The notes beneath the pieces are model-generated. The model saw nothing but the letters and a program-made list of their open reading frames with translations, was not told where the DNA came from and did no database searches. From NCBI GenBank assembly GCA_958496175.1, contig OY292274.1, positions 71,248,630 through 71,312,629 of the forward strand: a stretch of DNA of 64,000 bases, read 5' to 3'. Below, one piece after another: positions 50,740-63,607 of the stretch. This stretch comes from Sisyra terminalis (lineage: Eukaryota > Arthropoda > Insecta > Neuroptera > Sisyridae). Within the stretch, counting starts at the first letter, position 1. Each line of letters starts with the position of its first letter. The translations under genes and the position numbers were made by a program.

Positions 50740-53700
50740 CGACTAATTATGCATTGATAAAGTGAGAAGTCGTGGTGGAGGACTATTTTTCTGAAATTGA
50801 ACGTCCAATTTTAAAAAAAAAATTATTATAAGTATTTGTATTTTTATAAAATATAAACATTGTTTCTTTTGGAATGATTCTTCGAGAAGTATAGACGTTT
50901 CGAGTTATTCAAAGTGTGACATTATCAGAAAACGAGGGAAGAGGGGTGGGTGTATAAATCCATCCTTTCGAATGTTCCCTTATTCTAAAAATAATGAGCA
51001 AATAAAAAAGAAATAGAACTTTAAATATAAAGCGTTTTAACGGCAATTTCATTCACACGAACGTAATGCGTATTGCCTAACTTCGAACCTTAAATACGTC
51101 GAACACATTGAATACTTTGGGATATATTTGTATATTGTGTAAGTATTTTAAAATGCTGGAGGTTGAAAAAAATAAAATTTTATCTCAATAGTTTCAAAGG
51201 AAAAAAAATATAAATTACTAGTTGATTGGATTATAAATTGAATCCAATTGATCAATTGTTCAACTTCATAAGTTCTTTTTTATCGACATTTAAACCGATA
51301 ATAAGTTTTTTCATTTTAAATATACCACACGAGGAGGAAATGTGGATATGATGTTTATGGGTGAAAGTTTACAAAGAAAAACACCAATTAGCCTAGCCAG
51401 ACTTCTGGCACTGTGTAATTTCAAAAAAAAAAAAAAACTAACAACATTCCTATTGCAATTAAACAACAAGTATATAAACCTTGACATTACATATTTTCAT
51501 TGAAAAATTTCACTACTATACTACTAAACATAGCGCGTTTAATACAAAAAATATTTTCCTTATTTAATATTCAATTTGTCCTAAAAATTCAACTTTTTTT
51601 TATTTTATTATTAACAAATTACAAATAATTTTCAAAATTTATTCAAACGTAAAAAGAAAATATATACTTTATCTAGAAAGTACGTTTCTTTTCTTTTAAT
51701 TTCTAGTTCAAACTAAATACTTAAATGTATTAATAATATGATGCCTCCACAATTAGAAGCGAAAGCACTTTTTCAACATTTTCAATGCAAAAATCATCAC
51801 AGCCTGCATTTAAATATATTTTATGAATTATTGAAATCAAATTTTAAACAATGATTCAACAATTACGTTATTTAATATTATACATATTTTTTTTTGTCAT
51901 AAGCAAAATATCCATCTCAGGCACATTTCAAACGATAAATGAGACATTTATGTACGAAAGTAATTTGACTAAGTTATTCATTTTTAAAGTTATCAGCGGT
52001 TGTCAAACAAATTTTCTTCATTTAACCAGTACTTTCCAAATTACTCTCATACAAATGTTTCACGTTAAACTTTCTTACAATTTCCTCTTACAATTTACAA
52101 AACACTTAAATTTTTATTTTTTTTATGAAAACGCAATAAGCGTTGTAACAAATTTCTTCCTTTTTGGATGAAGAAAATTTACAAGTAGACAAGTTTTTTT
52201 TTTTGTCGTAAAGAATGCAATATAATAAGCTCATTTTCTACATAATTGTTTCCACAAAAACTATAAATATATATAATTAAATGGACTTTTATAAGGATAT
52301 GCTTGAAACATTTAAGTCTTTTGCAATTTATCTATTTTTTTCTGAAAATTTAAAAAGGAAACCTTTTATGGATACATCTAGGCCTGGAAGAGAGCTAATA
52401 ATATATTTTAATTATAACGTAACCAATTTTTGCTTTGCAAAAGCCGTTTCAGTTATATAATAGTTTTACAATTTAAGCTAAATTAATAATGTTATTGAGC
52501 AAATTTATGATTTTTTTTCTTGTTTATTTTATAAGTTGTAAATATGTTTACATATTGTAGGCATATAAGACGATACAATTGACCAGTCGATAATACAAGT
52601 TTCTATTATTTCTCTTAAACATATGATAACCAATTAAATATTAAAAAAAAATTCTTAAAACTTAATTTACTGAGCATTTCATCATATTTGAAGGTGTTTA
52701 AGGTATTGTCTTTATAGCTACGGCTTCGAATCTCAAAATGTTGGTAGATACAAACAGGGCACTGTAAATTAAGGAAAGTTTTCCCCACAATATGAAGATA
52801 AATGAAAAAATGAGCAAATAATTTGAGTCCTTAGGAACTTTAGTTCTCTGCAACCACTTGGAACAAATTGGGGCACAAAAAAATCACAACAGATACAGTG
52901 AAATATGATTTTCGTTTTAAAATTGGGAATCTGAGTATTTGTAAGCAAAGATATGGGGCAATCACTTTTGCTCATATCTGGTTAAGTCTCTAGGCCAAAT
53001 AAATTTCCAAGTATACTTAAATTACATTTGTCGCCGTTCGAAATATGATAACTTTGTTTAATTAGTATTAAATTAATATACGATCGTCTTATATACAAAC
53101 AAATATGCAAATTTAATGGTTGTAGTATTCACCCTGTTTAACAAAAGACAATTTAAAAACTAAAGCTTTTACATTCGTTTTTTATATAATTTCAATAATT
53201 ATGTGATGAGAAAAGGACACAACATATGAAGTTACCTACACGGGCTGTTAACTCTCTAAGACGAGACAAGGATAGCCAAAGTTATCTAAGCTATCTGTTT
53301 ACCATCATTTACGAAATAGTATCGCCACCTGGTGGCTTTTGAAAGAACTCGCATCATTGGTTTGGACCCTCAATATTTTGCTATAACTTCAGTAACTATA
53401 AAATGAGGCACCGAAAATAGTATTAATTAAAATAAATTCATTGAAATATCAACGGAAATTAAAATTCGGTTCATTTCAAAACAAAGTTTCCCTTCGAAAA
53501 AAAATTCCAATCGAATTATTGCCACTTTTAATAAATCTACTTTCAAATTAGCAAAGAAATGGTATTGCTGTAGATCTTATCGATCTTATTATAATATCTA
53601 TCCCAAATTTGGCTGGTTTCGATCAGTTTTGGACATTGGCATGTTCTAATAAAGTCCAAATCCAAATGGTGTGATAATTTTAAAGAGAAATGTTTCAGTG

Positions 53701-54644
53701 ACTTGGAGAAACACCGAATGATTGTAAAATTAAAATATTTGAAAAAAAATCTAATCACATTTTTAACAGGGCACATTTTAAATTCGAACAATAAATTCGT
53801 ACGTTTTTTTTACGACTAGCGGAGTGAATCTGGAAATCGTCTGATCAAAAAGAATTTTTATTTTTTTTTCATTGCATAAGTAATAATCAAATCCAATTTT
53901 CGAATTTAAAATATGCAAATGAATACTTGTCGATCGATTACTATTGATTTTATCATAAATGAATTTCATATGCTACACATTATAACATAGGTAGATAACT
54001 GTTAATACATTGTCGTTTTCTATAAGCTACAATATAATAAGGCCATACAATAATACTCAATTATTAAAATATTTTGGACGTTGTTTACAGTGCATAAATT
54101 TTTCATACTATAAAGGAATCACATAATTTTCAAGGGTTACATTGTTTGCGACTTCCAATATTTCCAGTTTTACATAACTTTTTTTTTCTGTAAACAGAAA
54201 TTGGTATGAAATACCTGTTTTAACATGATTGTATTAGTTGGGGAAAAATTTAACATAAATGTTTGTAATTTAGAATTCTTTCTATCATCTAACTTATTTC
54301 AAAAAAAAAAAACTGGAAGGCATTTTGTGGAAATTCTATTCAAATAGCAGGAACAGCTGCATTTCAAGAAAATTACGAAAAAGTCAATGGCTATTTACAA
54401 AGAGTCTACCAGATACAAAGTGTTAAAGAAATTTTAGTTTTTCTACTGATAGTATAAGATTCTAAAGTAGATACGAATCATTAACGATTGTCAGAATAAA
54501 TTAGTATTTCAGTATAGTGTTTTAGGTATTACCGTAAAATGTATAGCTTAAAAGCCTCATCTTTTCGAACAAATCTGGCATTGTTGGGGTAATTAATTGC
54601 CGTATTTGTTGAAAAGAAATTGGTAAAAGTGAATGAAATAGATT
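50740..54644. other. Intergenic region between poe and the CAP gene
   Basis: About 3.9 kb of AT-rich DNA. Open frames here are short, low-complexity and rich in Phe, Ile, Lys and Asn, as expected by chance. I see no gene, RNA gene or large repeat. The 3' untranslated region of the CAP gene probably lies at the right end. Confidence 0.5.
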
Positions 54645-57600
54645 TTAGCGCATTCCTGAACTCATACTACTGCTGGACTCCGTTTCTGTATCACTGCACG
54701 GTGTCGTGATGTCGAACAATTGTGGCACATGTAGCATTATATTACCACCTGCGGTGGTGCCCGGCTCGGGCTGCGGGGGTAACACGTTCTCCTCAAAAGC
54801 TCCGGAAATATTTCCCGGCGGCAGGTAGTTGGCAACGACCAACACTTTTCCAGAACGTGACCGAGCTTTTCCAATTCCGAACAGACGCGAACTCGCCCAA
54901 ACCAGTTGGGTGAAATGGCCTGAAATTTAAAAATTATTTCAGTCAAACAATTAATTTGGAATACTATAATTGTCGGTTAATTATGAATTTTTTCTTTCTA
55001 CCCCATAGTGGTTTAGTAATTATATTCTTGATTCTTGTCGTTTGAGAAAGTTTAAACCTATACTATATAACTGCGATTATAATAAAAATAATTAACATTA
55101 AGTAATAAATATTATTTACACAAAGAACTTGAACTTTATAGTTCAAAACACTTGACTATTTTTTAACATTCATAGCATTGGTCGCATTGGCCATGTGTAC
55201 ATGGCAAATATACAACCCGTGTATCATTACTGTATGCCTGATTGCCTACACATCGACAATCTATGAATTTTTTATAAGTATTACCAGTATTACCATATTA
55301 TAATAAATTTAGATAGTATTTACAAATTATAACAATATTTGTGGTAATTATTATTTTTCGAAGAAGTTTAAGATTTGGGCTTGGAAAATTTTCAAATTGA
55401 TTTAGGAGAAACCTAACTAATTTTTAATAGAGTAATTACATTTATAGAGTACATTTTTACATTTTATAGAGTAAATACATTCAAGTTTTCCATCTGAAAA
55501 CTGCAATCGATAATCCGATAGACGGAAAAGTGAAACCATTACGTACACAGTGGGAGATTTTCTTGCAAAATTCAATTTAAAAAGAAAAAAAAACACAGAG
55601 AATCATTAATTTTCAGGTATTCCAACAAAATCTCATTTACCTGCATTGACGTTCGCATGTAAAACATCCGGCTCTTTGCCAAAATCGTATTGACGAACAG
55701 CGCTGTACCAATACGAGGATACCTCCTGTCCTGTGTGCGTCATCAAGTAATATATATTATTATTATTATTATTATGTAAAGCAGAACAAATTTATATCAC
55801 AAAAGGCCGAAAAAAGATCAATACGAACCTGTAACATCAGTCTGTAGCGAATTGGCAGGCCGACAGAATAAATTTTGTCCAACATCACGATCATTTCGGT
55901 AATAAAAAGTGTTGGTATGAGCAAGATGATTCGCCCACGTCTGAGCATAATCACACAACTGGAACAGACAGAAGAAAACTTTTCTCGCACTTGTAAATAA
56001 TAAAATGCATAATTCCATGATGTGTGCGTTTAAAATCTTAATTTACAGTTATATTTTGATATTAAGCTTCTACCTATAATATAATACAAAATAAAACATA
56101 TTACCATCTAGCGTGACTCGGAATATCATGTTTAAGTATTTTAATTTCGTTGTATATAAAAAGGAAAAACTTTCGTGTCTAAAAGTTTCATTTAGCAATT
56201 CATACATAAGTATAATATCTGTTGGCTTTGTCTACATATTATATACAAAAAATCAAATATTTCAGTTCATTAAAAGAATTATATTAAGATTAGATACTCA
56301 AAAATACTTTCTATCATTACGTTGTAGAATTTATTAATTTTTATAGTTGTTGAAATATCTTATAATTCGAAATGGTTAGAAGTATAATTTTTAATCCATT
56401 TTCTTTTCCAATTAGTCATTGAATAATAATAATAATTATGGGAAGGAGTACTTCAATATTCAATATTCATACCTCTGGCGACATTGTTAAGGGTTGAGCA
56501 TTGTGTCTTTGCCGATAAACATTGTGCCAACATAGACAATCAGTGATAAAGTCGCTATCCTGCCAAGCGGTTTGCAGTTCTTCAGCGTCCAGAACCATAC
56601 TAACGGGACGTTGAATCAGAATCTAAAAACAAAAAATTATGTAAAATTAGAAATTTCATTGTATTTAATTAAAATCCAACCCTTAATCAATCTGAATTTT
56701 CAGTCAACAAATCTCATTATTTAACAACATGAAGGATATCATCAACCTATAATATTATTAAACCCAATGTTTCCATCAAATAAAAGCAAAAAAATGGAGC
56801 ACGATACGAAGGATATAATTAGACCGGCTTGATGAATCGGAAAGAAATTACAAGTCACGAAAGTCCGGATGTTTCTATATCTATTTCCGATTTTAGCTAA
56901 ACGCATATACCATAAATCACTCGTTAACAACCCATATAATAGGAAAGAAAACTTGATTTAGATCTGTGTCAAAATCTAAGTCAAAATGTAAAGGAATTTA
57001 TAATTTTATTTAAACTATTATGTAACATAGATTCTTTGTACCATAGCTACAACATTGTGTGTTATTAATAGAAATGTATAGCACAATTGTTACGGTTTTC
57101 ATTTCCTTTCCAGAGATTAACGCCGTTCAATTGGCATTACATTTGATTCGAAAATAAATTTAAATTTATGTAACATCTACGTTAATGTATTGTTGAGACA
57201 AACTTCAATGGTATCATTTGTATTGACTACAATTTTAATTAAAATAAATGTCATGAAAGAACTAGCAGACAATAAAATAATGTTACACAATGATTGTCGA
57301 CCTTAAAACATTTATAATAATTTTTATAGAAAAATTATTATTTAAATTCAAATTTACTTCGATTTAATTCGATCGATAAACCTGTTCCTAAAATTGTCAG
57401 ATAGAATTTAGGTAGAAAAATATTTACGTTTAATTTTCTCGACTTTTGTCCCATAATGATCATTATTGTGACCGAAACCGGCTTGAATTCCAAGTTGGTG
57501 TGAAATTGTTAAGAATTTCTCACCTGATCTCAACGGGTGGTATGAGATAACATAGTAAAAGCTTAAGGTCCAAAATGTGAGATAAAGATCGATTCAAAGG

Positions 57601-60600
57601 TGTTACTAATGGATTCGGAATCAGGTGTTAACGTATTTATAATTGACAACACAATAAATACCTGAAACTGGTTATCTAAATGATGTTTTTCTACCTGCTA
57701 CATTCTCTTGTTCAAATTTTGGACTTTCAGCTTTAATATGTTATTTCATATCAACAGTACTTCTCGAAAAAAGAGTTTTGTGTCTGCTGAATATATATTT
57801 AATGCCACTCTGCGGCTACAGTACCTCGGCCTCGCCCACTTAAATCAGTCGAAATAATCATGGTGCCCAAAACTAGGAAAAAATCCCAATAAAGTCTCCT
57901 AATACAGGCCTATTAGCCTCTTATCCACCATTTCCAAACTATTAGAAAGGCTAATCCTGTCTCTAACACATAAAATATCCGAAAAAGTCCCTGGTCACCA
58001 ATTTGGTTTTAGATGCCGGCATTCCACTATCCAACAATGCCACAAAGTGGTCGAGGAAATAAATTGGGCCTTTGAACAAAAAAAAAATACTGGCACTCAG
58101 TATTTATAGTATTTATACCTCTGGAAACTATTCAGATCGTATTTTCAGGATACTTTAATACAAGAATAGGCCATGAGTGCTCTGACTCATTTCCGATTAA
58201 ATCGGAAGTACCTCAAGGTAGTGTTTTAGAGCCCCTACTATACTTATTGTATACCTCGGATCTGCCTATCACAGAGAACACCTTGACGGGGACATCCTGG
58301 ACAAGTAGACATAGAAATCATTGATGGTTTTTATTATTTATAACTAATTAGGTCTACTTTGCCACAAACATTTGGAAAAGTAGCAGAATCGATATTGATA
58401 AAACTTTGTTCAAAAAATACTCCGGAAGTAATTGAGTGGTTGAAAACACTAGCATCCGACGCATGCGCAATGGCTTTAAAACGTCGTACAGCTGCCAATC
58501 GCTGTCCTCGTCCGACTGGTTAAATCTGGCTAGCTCTCTTTCACTGTTTTTTTAATATTTACCATCTTTAGTAGCCAGCAACCCTTATTTGCGGACAGAT
58601 TTAATTAGGCAACCGTATATCATTAAAATGAGAAAAAAATTAGCTTTAATTTGATATATAAATCATAAATGCACGTTCTGAACGTAAAAAGGGCCCAAAA
58701 TAATACCTTTTTACACCTGGCTGCGAAGAGGTGCGATCAAGTGCGCAACGGCAACCCTGACTTTTCAAAGTCTTTATACATATTGCCGTGAAGTGGACGA
58801 TATTTTATTTTAAAAACAAATCAATTAAATTTTTGCGAAAAATCAATAAAAAATAATTTAATTAAAAATACTAGCGGCCACATTTTGATAGGCAACCCAG
58901 TAGATATTTATTCTCCTGATGATAAATATGCGTAAAAATTTGGTTTTTAGCATAAACTCGATCACTACACTTTTCAGTGCAGTGGGATCCTAGACTATAA
59001 CATGTTTTTTTTTTTTACATAATGTGATAGTCGCAATATCATTAATTAATTTTTGATAAATATTACGATAATAGATGGTAGCAATCCATGCAAAATATTT
59101 GCCTCATTTACAAGAAAGTAGTTAAAAAATACTTTTTGATTGGAAATAATTATGGGGATAGATCCACATGACAAAAAAAGACAACCATTTTAGCATTAAT
59201 GTAAGACTAGTTGCATACACACAACAACTTGTATACGGTGAATTCTTTATTATCGATTTATTTAAGTTAAACTGATCTGAATAATTTTCAAGTATATAAA
59301 TAATATTTGAATTACGCTTATTATGTTTTTCTAGTGAAATGAAACTTTTTAAGTGAATACTTTTGGCTTTGTTAACAATAAAACTTGCAGATATTTACGT
59401 TAAATTTTAAAATTCGAAAGTACGTGATATTAAGCTAGTGGTACACTTTTACCGAAACGACAGCTTTTACCCAAATGACATTTTCTGTGTTAACCAAAGC
59501 GGAAAATAACGGTTGACACAATTTCGTGTGTATGTAAATGTACGTGGGTGTATACATTTAGGATTCCCTTTGAATCGGATTACATATTCACACACCTTTA
59601 AACGTAAAAACTAACTTCGTATACATGTTATACAAGCACCATTGAAGACCAACTTTAAATAGTTAATACAAATGTGACAGCCATTAAAATTTCTTTTATA
59701 TTTTATATGACTTGAGATAAAAGGCTTGCACTGTATCCACTGTAATGTAGGACGAGAACTGTTTAATTCTTTTTCCGGTCGTTATGAAGAGTTATGTTAT
59801 GTGGTACAAGCACTCGGGTACTTTAATGTAGAACGCCTAGCAAGCATTTCCGTTTCCAATAACACACTAGAACTTTATAGTGGGTGTATGTTATACATCT
59901 CCTAAATCGTTAACTTAGAATTGGGTGGTGTTACAATAATTTCTATATTCTCTTTGTTTAATCATTATTCTTAGTCTAAAAATAGATTACAATACAATAA
60001 AACCGCAATCAACATCTAAAGTAATTTATGATTTTAGACCAAATTCTTTGCTATCGTTCATCTATTCATTGACAAGGAGTTTGAGTTGAGAAAACAATTA
60101 TTTTTGATGACTTTATTTTGTGATTAAGTCCTTCTCTTTTTAAATATCCATACACAAGGTTTAGTTTAGAATGCATTTTTAGTTCATAAAAAAATCAATC
60201 TTGGTGCCACTTTGAAAGCTCTTAAAATCCTGAATCACGTCATTTCATCAAATGAATGGATCAAAATTATCTAGTCCAATTATTTATTTGGTGAAAACTA
60301 AAGTCCTCGGGATCCAATATTGTCTTAGGAGTCCATTTTTTCCTGATAAAAAGGGCCTGAGGGTTTTTTTTCCGATTATACAGATAGGCAACTAGAATAA
60401 GCATTGGTGTAACACTGATTGCCTATATATCATGAAAAGTTAATAAACTTATTTTGAATTGTCCAAAAGATGTGATACTAACTTAAATAATTTAAATCAT
60501 CAAAAATTCAAATCTAATCGAAATCAAATGTCTCTCTCTTCGTTTAAAAGACGATGAATTAAAATTCACTAGTAACTGGTTTAGTTTCCCAAATCCAAAA

Positions 60601-63600
60601 GCGCCCTAACCGCCTAAGGTTTATAAAATACACAGGTGGCCTCATGGTGGCTACGTGACGTATCCAGAAGAAATTCGTACATATCTTCAGACCAAGGTTT
60701 GTAAATTACACAGGTTGCTCCATTAGAAAAAAAAATGACGTCATACGAAGAATTTTGAAATTGAATCAGTCTGAAGATATGCACGAATTTCTTCTGGATA
60801 CGTCACGTAGCCACACCATGAGGCCACCTGTGTATTTTATAAACCTTGGGCGGTTAGGGCGCTTTTGGATTTGGGAAATTAAACCAGTTACTAGTGAATT
60901 TTAATTCATCGTCTTTTAAACGAAGAGAGAGACATTTGATTTCGATTAGATTTGAATTTTTGATGATTTAAATTATTTAAGTTAGTATCACATCTTTTGG
61001 ACAATTGAAAATAAGTTTTCATGACCGATAGGCAATCGGTGTTACACCAATGAATTATTCTGATGCCTATCTATATAATCGAAAAAAATCCATAGGGGTG
61101 GATCACCGTCAGAACGTAAAAAAAAATGACTTTTTTAAAACTGCTGCCAATTTTTTTTTTTTAGAGATATTAAAAAACGGTCTTTGGCATGTAAATGTTG
61201 AAGTTTTGAACTATTTTTTTATTTGCCCCGATATGTACCCCTCCCCCCTCCCCCTTTTACAGGGCTTTGAAAAAGGGTCCTCAAAAATGAGGAGGCAAAC
61301 ATGGGGAGACAAGTTTTCTCAACAACCGGTAGTCGGATCATGATTTTCCAAAGAATTTAGGTTTTTTAATGCATCTTCTTGGTACTAAATCTCGAAAATC
61401 CGAAAAAGTTGAAAATTCACAAAATGGCGCGACTTTGAACAAAAAAATTAAAAAAAACGACCTTTTTTTGGGACCTTTCCCTCTCGCCCACTTTGAGGGG
61501 AGAGGGGAGGTTTGGCCAATTTTAGAGGTTCAGTATCAAGAAGACGTGTTGAACTATAACACTCTCCAGTTTCAAGTCAATTCGTCGAATAGTTTCTGAG
61601 AAATCTTGTCTTCCAGTTTGAAAAAGTTGATTTCGACAAAAACGCATTTAAAGTTTTTTTAAGATATTTTTTTATTTCTTTTTTATTACTTTTTTATATT
61701 TATTCCATTTCTACCAGTGAAAATACCTAAGTCAGCTATTCCAATCCTTTTAACACGTTATTCTTGAATGTTATCATACAAGAAGACATTTATGGAAAAA
61801 AAAAATCGAAAATTTTTTTTTTCTGACATTGATCCACCCTTATCTGGAAAAAATGGACTCTTGAGACTCTTAAGTGGATCCCGAGGACTAAGGATTTATA
61901 AGCAATATTCTTCAAAACGCATTTACAGTGTAGTGTATACTTTCTATAAATCCTACTTAATAGTCAAACAATTATTTAAGTTAGTATCACATCAGATATC
62001 AGATAGGCAATCGGTGTTACACCAATGACTTTTTGAGTTGCCTATCTATATGATCGAGAAAAAAAACCCTCAGGCCCTTTTTATCTGGAAAAAATGGACT
62101 CATAAGACAATAGTGGATCCCGAGGACTTTAGTTTTCACCAAATAAATAATTGGACTAGATAATTTTGATCCATTCATTTGATCCACGATTTTTTTATGA
62201 ACTAAAATGCATTCTAAACTAAACCTCGTATATTTTCGTGACTGGTGAGCCAACAAACATCAAAATTTCAATAAATTCTTGAACCACATTTAGATAGTTC
62301 AAGGATTTTCAGATAAGCGCCCCGTCTTAGAACAAAGAACACACCAATCTACGTTTAAAGCACAAGAAAATATCCTTGCAATTCTTCAAAAAACGCATTT
62401 ACAGTGTAGTGTATACTTTCTATGCATCAACATTTGAAACCAAACTGAACTTGTGCACGCAATTGGGCAATCCAGAGGTAATTACAGTTAACATTTTTCT
62501 AAATGGAAATGTTTTATTTTATTGCGTTCTCACTGTGTTTTAATTAAATTATCGTATTCATATACCCTAATCGAATAAGATTCTTGTGCCCCAGGTTTTC
62601 ATAGAAATCCACATCGTCACATTTATGTCATTGACTTGCACGGTTCCATTGTTGACGAGTACAAATAACACGTAGCAGATTTGCTGGAAATTATTCACAA
62701 AATTCAGTTGTACGATAGTTTTGTTTTCGTGACTCGGGGGAGTCGAACCCTTGACCTTTGATTGTATCTACTGCGGTTGACGACGTATATGTACATTTTC
62801 CAAACTCGCCCCTCAAACCCTGTCAATTTTTACCCCCAACTACATGTATGCTATTATCTGCAAATTGATCGGTTGCATCTTCAAGGTAATCTTTTTATCG
62901 TTTATACTGTCTAGAACATGAAATCGTAATTTATTATTCCCAGACTGAAATATTGCTGGAAAGAAATTCTTGAAAAACTATTTGGGTTTTTTGTTTTGTC
63001 AAGTAAAAAATTTGGTACATGTGCACTTAATTGCATTACTATTGATCGAGAGAAACTGCAGAGTGTTTTTTTTTTCCTTTTTGGCACAAGACGACGGAAC
63101 TAGTTTCCCACCCAAATTTTCATGGCAAAGAATAAAAAAAAACTAAAGCCCACTTACTCTTTGTAACAAATGTGGTCGATTGTCTAATTCTTCTTGAGGA
63201 ACATCTTTTAAATGGTAGCTGTGCGTGGTGACTGACGACGTGGAGATGGGTTCGTTATCCAATTGTTGGTTGGCTTTGACGACTTTTAGTTGTTGGACCC
63301 GTTTGCGGAGATTTTTCAGGACCAGAGCCTCTTCGCGGCGTCGGGACGGCACCAAGGTGCTGGCGCCCGGAGGAATTATGGCAATTTGGGGTATGCTGGT
63401 CGTGTATTCACTGGGTCCTGGCGTGGCTGTCGGCGGTGCCACACTCAACAATCGTTTCGAAGCCAACTGCCGGTTTTTGGAGTGCGTCGTCGCCTGATTT
63501 GGATTGTTGCTGTCGACGTCGGCACAATTAACATTTCGATTGTAGTTTAGTAATTCTAGTTGCGGAACGGACAAGGAAGTGTGCGATGCAATTCGTGGAA

Positions 63601-63607
63601 GATCCAT
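54645..63607 (-). CDS. GAPR-1/GLIPR2-like intracellular CAP-domain protein (364 aa, 5 exons)
   Basis: Exons: 63607-63158, 56622-56473, 55958-55829, 55730-55641 and 54919-54645; all GT/AG, phases 0,0,1,1, total 1095 nt. Residues 1-150 are a Pro/Ser/Asn-rich, probably disordered extension with a basic segment (SRRREEALVLKNLRKRVQQL). The CAP domain follows (about 165-320): HNVYRQRHNAQPL, GQNLF, SYWYSAVRQYDF, the CAP signature GHFTQLVW, then VVANYLPPGNISGAFEENVLPP, the hallmark GAPR-1 ending. A Ser-rich tail of about 40 residues ends the protein. There is no signal peptide, so it should stay in the cytosol or on Golgi or endosomal membranes. The usual N-terminal Gly for myristoylation is absent. 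Two residues of the proposed GAPR-1 His/Glu site look substituted. The first intron is 6.5 kb. Upstream in-frame non-ATG codons were not taken as the start. Confidence 0.92.
55190..55312. repeat. Copy of the outer arm of the poe intron 28 palindrome
   Basis: Matches 25880-26000 in the same orientation. Shared blocks include TACAACCCGTGTA, GATTGCCTACACATCGACAA and ATATTATAATAAATTTA. This shows that the arm is a dispersed repeat in its own right. It lies in intron 4 of the CAP gene. Confidence 0.8.
57850..58315 (+). mobile_element. Decayed Jockey-type non-LTR retrotransposon, reverse-transcriptase fragment
   Basis: Translating the plus strand in two frames gives the RT landmarks in order: MVPK, then RPISLLSTISKLLERLI, then HQFGFRCRHSTIQQ, then VPQGSVLEPLLYLLYTSDLP. 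These match the finger and palm region of Jockey/CR1-like RTs. Stop codons and at least two frame changes interrupt it, the YxDD catalytic segment is missing and the Gly after GSVL is replaced. It is a dead fragment lying antisense within CAP-gene intron 1. Confidence 0.85.
58316..60160. other. Intron 1 of the CAP gene, middle part
   Basis: AT-rich intronic DNA between the retrotransposon fragment and the nested palindrome. I see no coding frame, RNA gene or repeat that I can support. Confidence 0.5.
60165..62225. mobile_element. ~2 kb nested palindrome in CAP-gene intron 1
   Basis: Outer arms 60165-60400 and 62010-62225 are inverted copies (AGTCCTCGGGATCC against GGATCCCGAGGACT, both beside a shared TTTGGTGAAAACTAA or its complement). 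Inner arms about 60365-60691 and 60771-61088 are a second, tighter inverted pair containing GCGCCCTAACCGCC and GGCGGTTAGGGCGC. About 900 bp (61089-62005) interrupts the right side and itself carries partial copies of the arm, near 61850-61900 and 61979-62005. No transposase gene is visible. Confidence 0.82.
60615..60847. mobile_element. Head-to-head MITE-like copies at the centre of the palindrome
   Basis: A partial copy (60615-60690) of the CAAGGTTTATAAA family meets an inverted, complete copy (60693-60847) running from CCAAGGTTTGTAAATTACAC to TGTATTTTATAAACCTTGG. The same internal blocks (ACGTGACGTATCCAGAAGAA and its complement) are found at 28264-28417 and, diverged, at 16101-16246. Confidence 0.85.
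61905..62425. repeat. Short direct duplication flanking the palindrome
   Basis: AAAACGCATTTACAGTGTAG followed by TGTATACTTTCTAT occurs near 61915 and again near 62391, about 475 bp apart in the same orientation. Confidence 0.8.
62426..63157. other. Left part of CAP-gene intron 1 next to exon 1
   Basis: Mostly unremarkable AT-rich intron. It contains a minus-strand pol III B-box match, GGTTCGACTCC (62749-62739), with no A box or cloverleaf that I could complete. A TTCTTTTTGG/poly-T stretch lies near 63066. Confidence 0.4.

Noticed and set aside
51851..52171. 106-codon frame with a hydrophobic start, resembling a secreted protein
   Set aside because: It is rich in Phe, Ile and Leu as expected from AT-rich DNA, has no recognisable domain, and shows no promoter or splice context.
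61050..61599. Two plus-strand frames in the palindrome region
   Set aside because: They cross repeat boundaries and poly-A/T runs and match nothing I recognise, so they are probably chance frames in repeat DNA.
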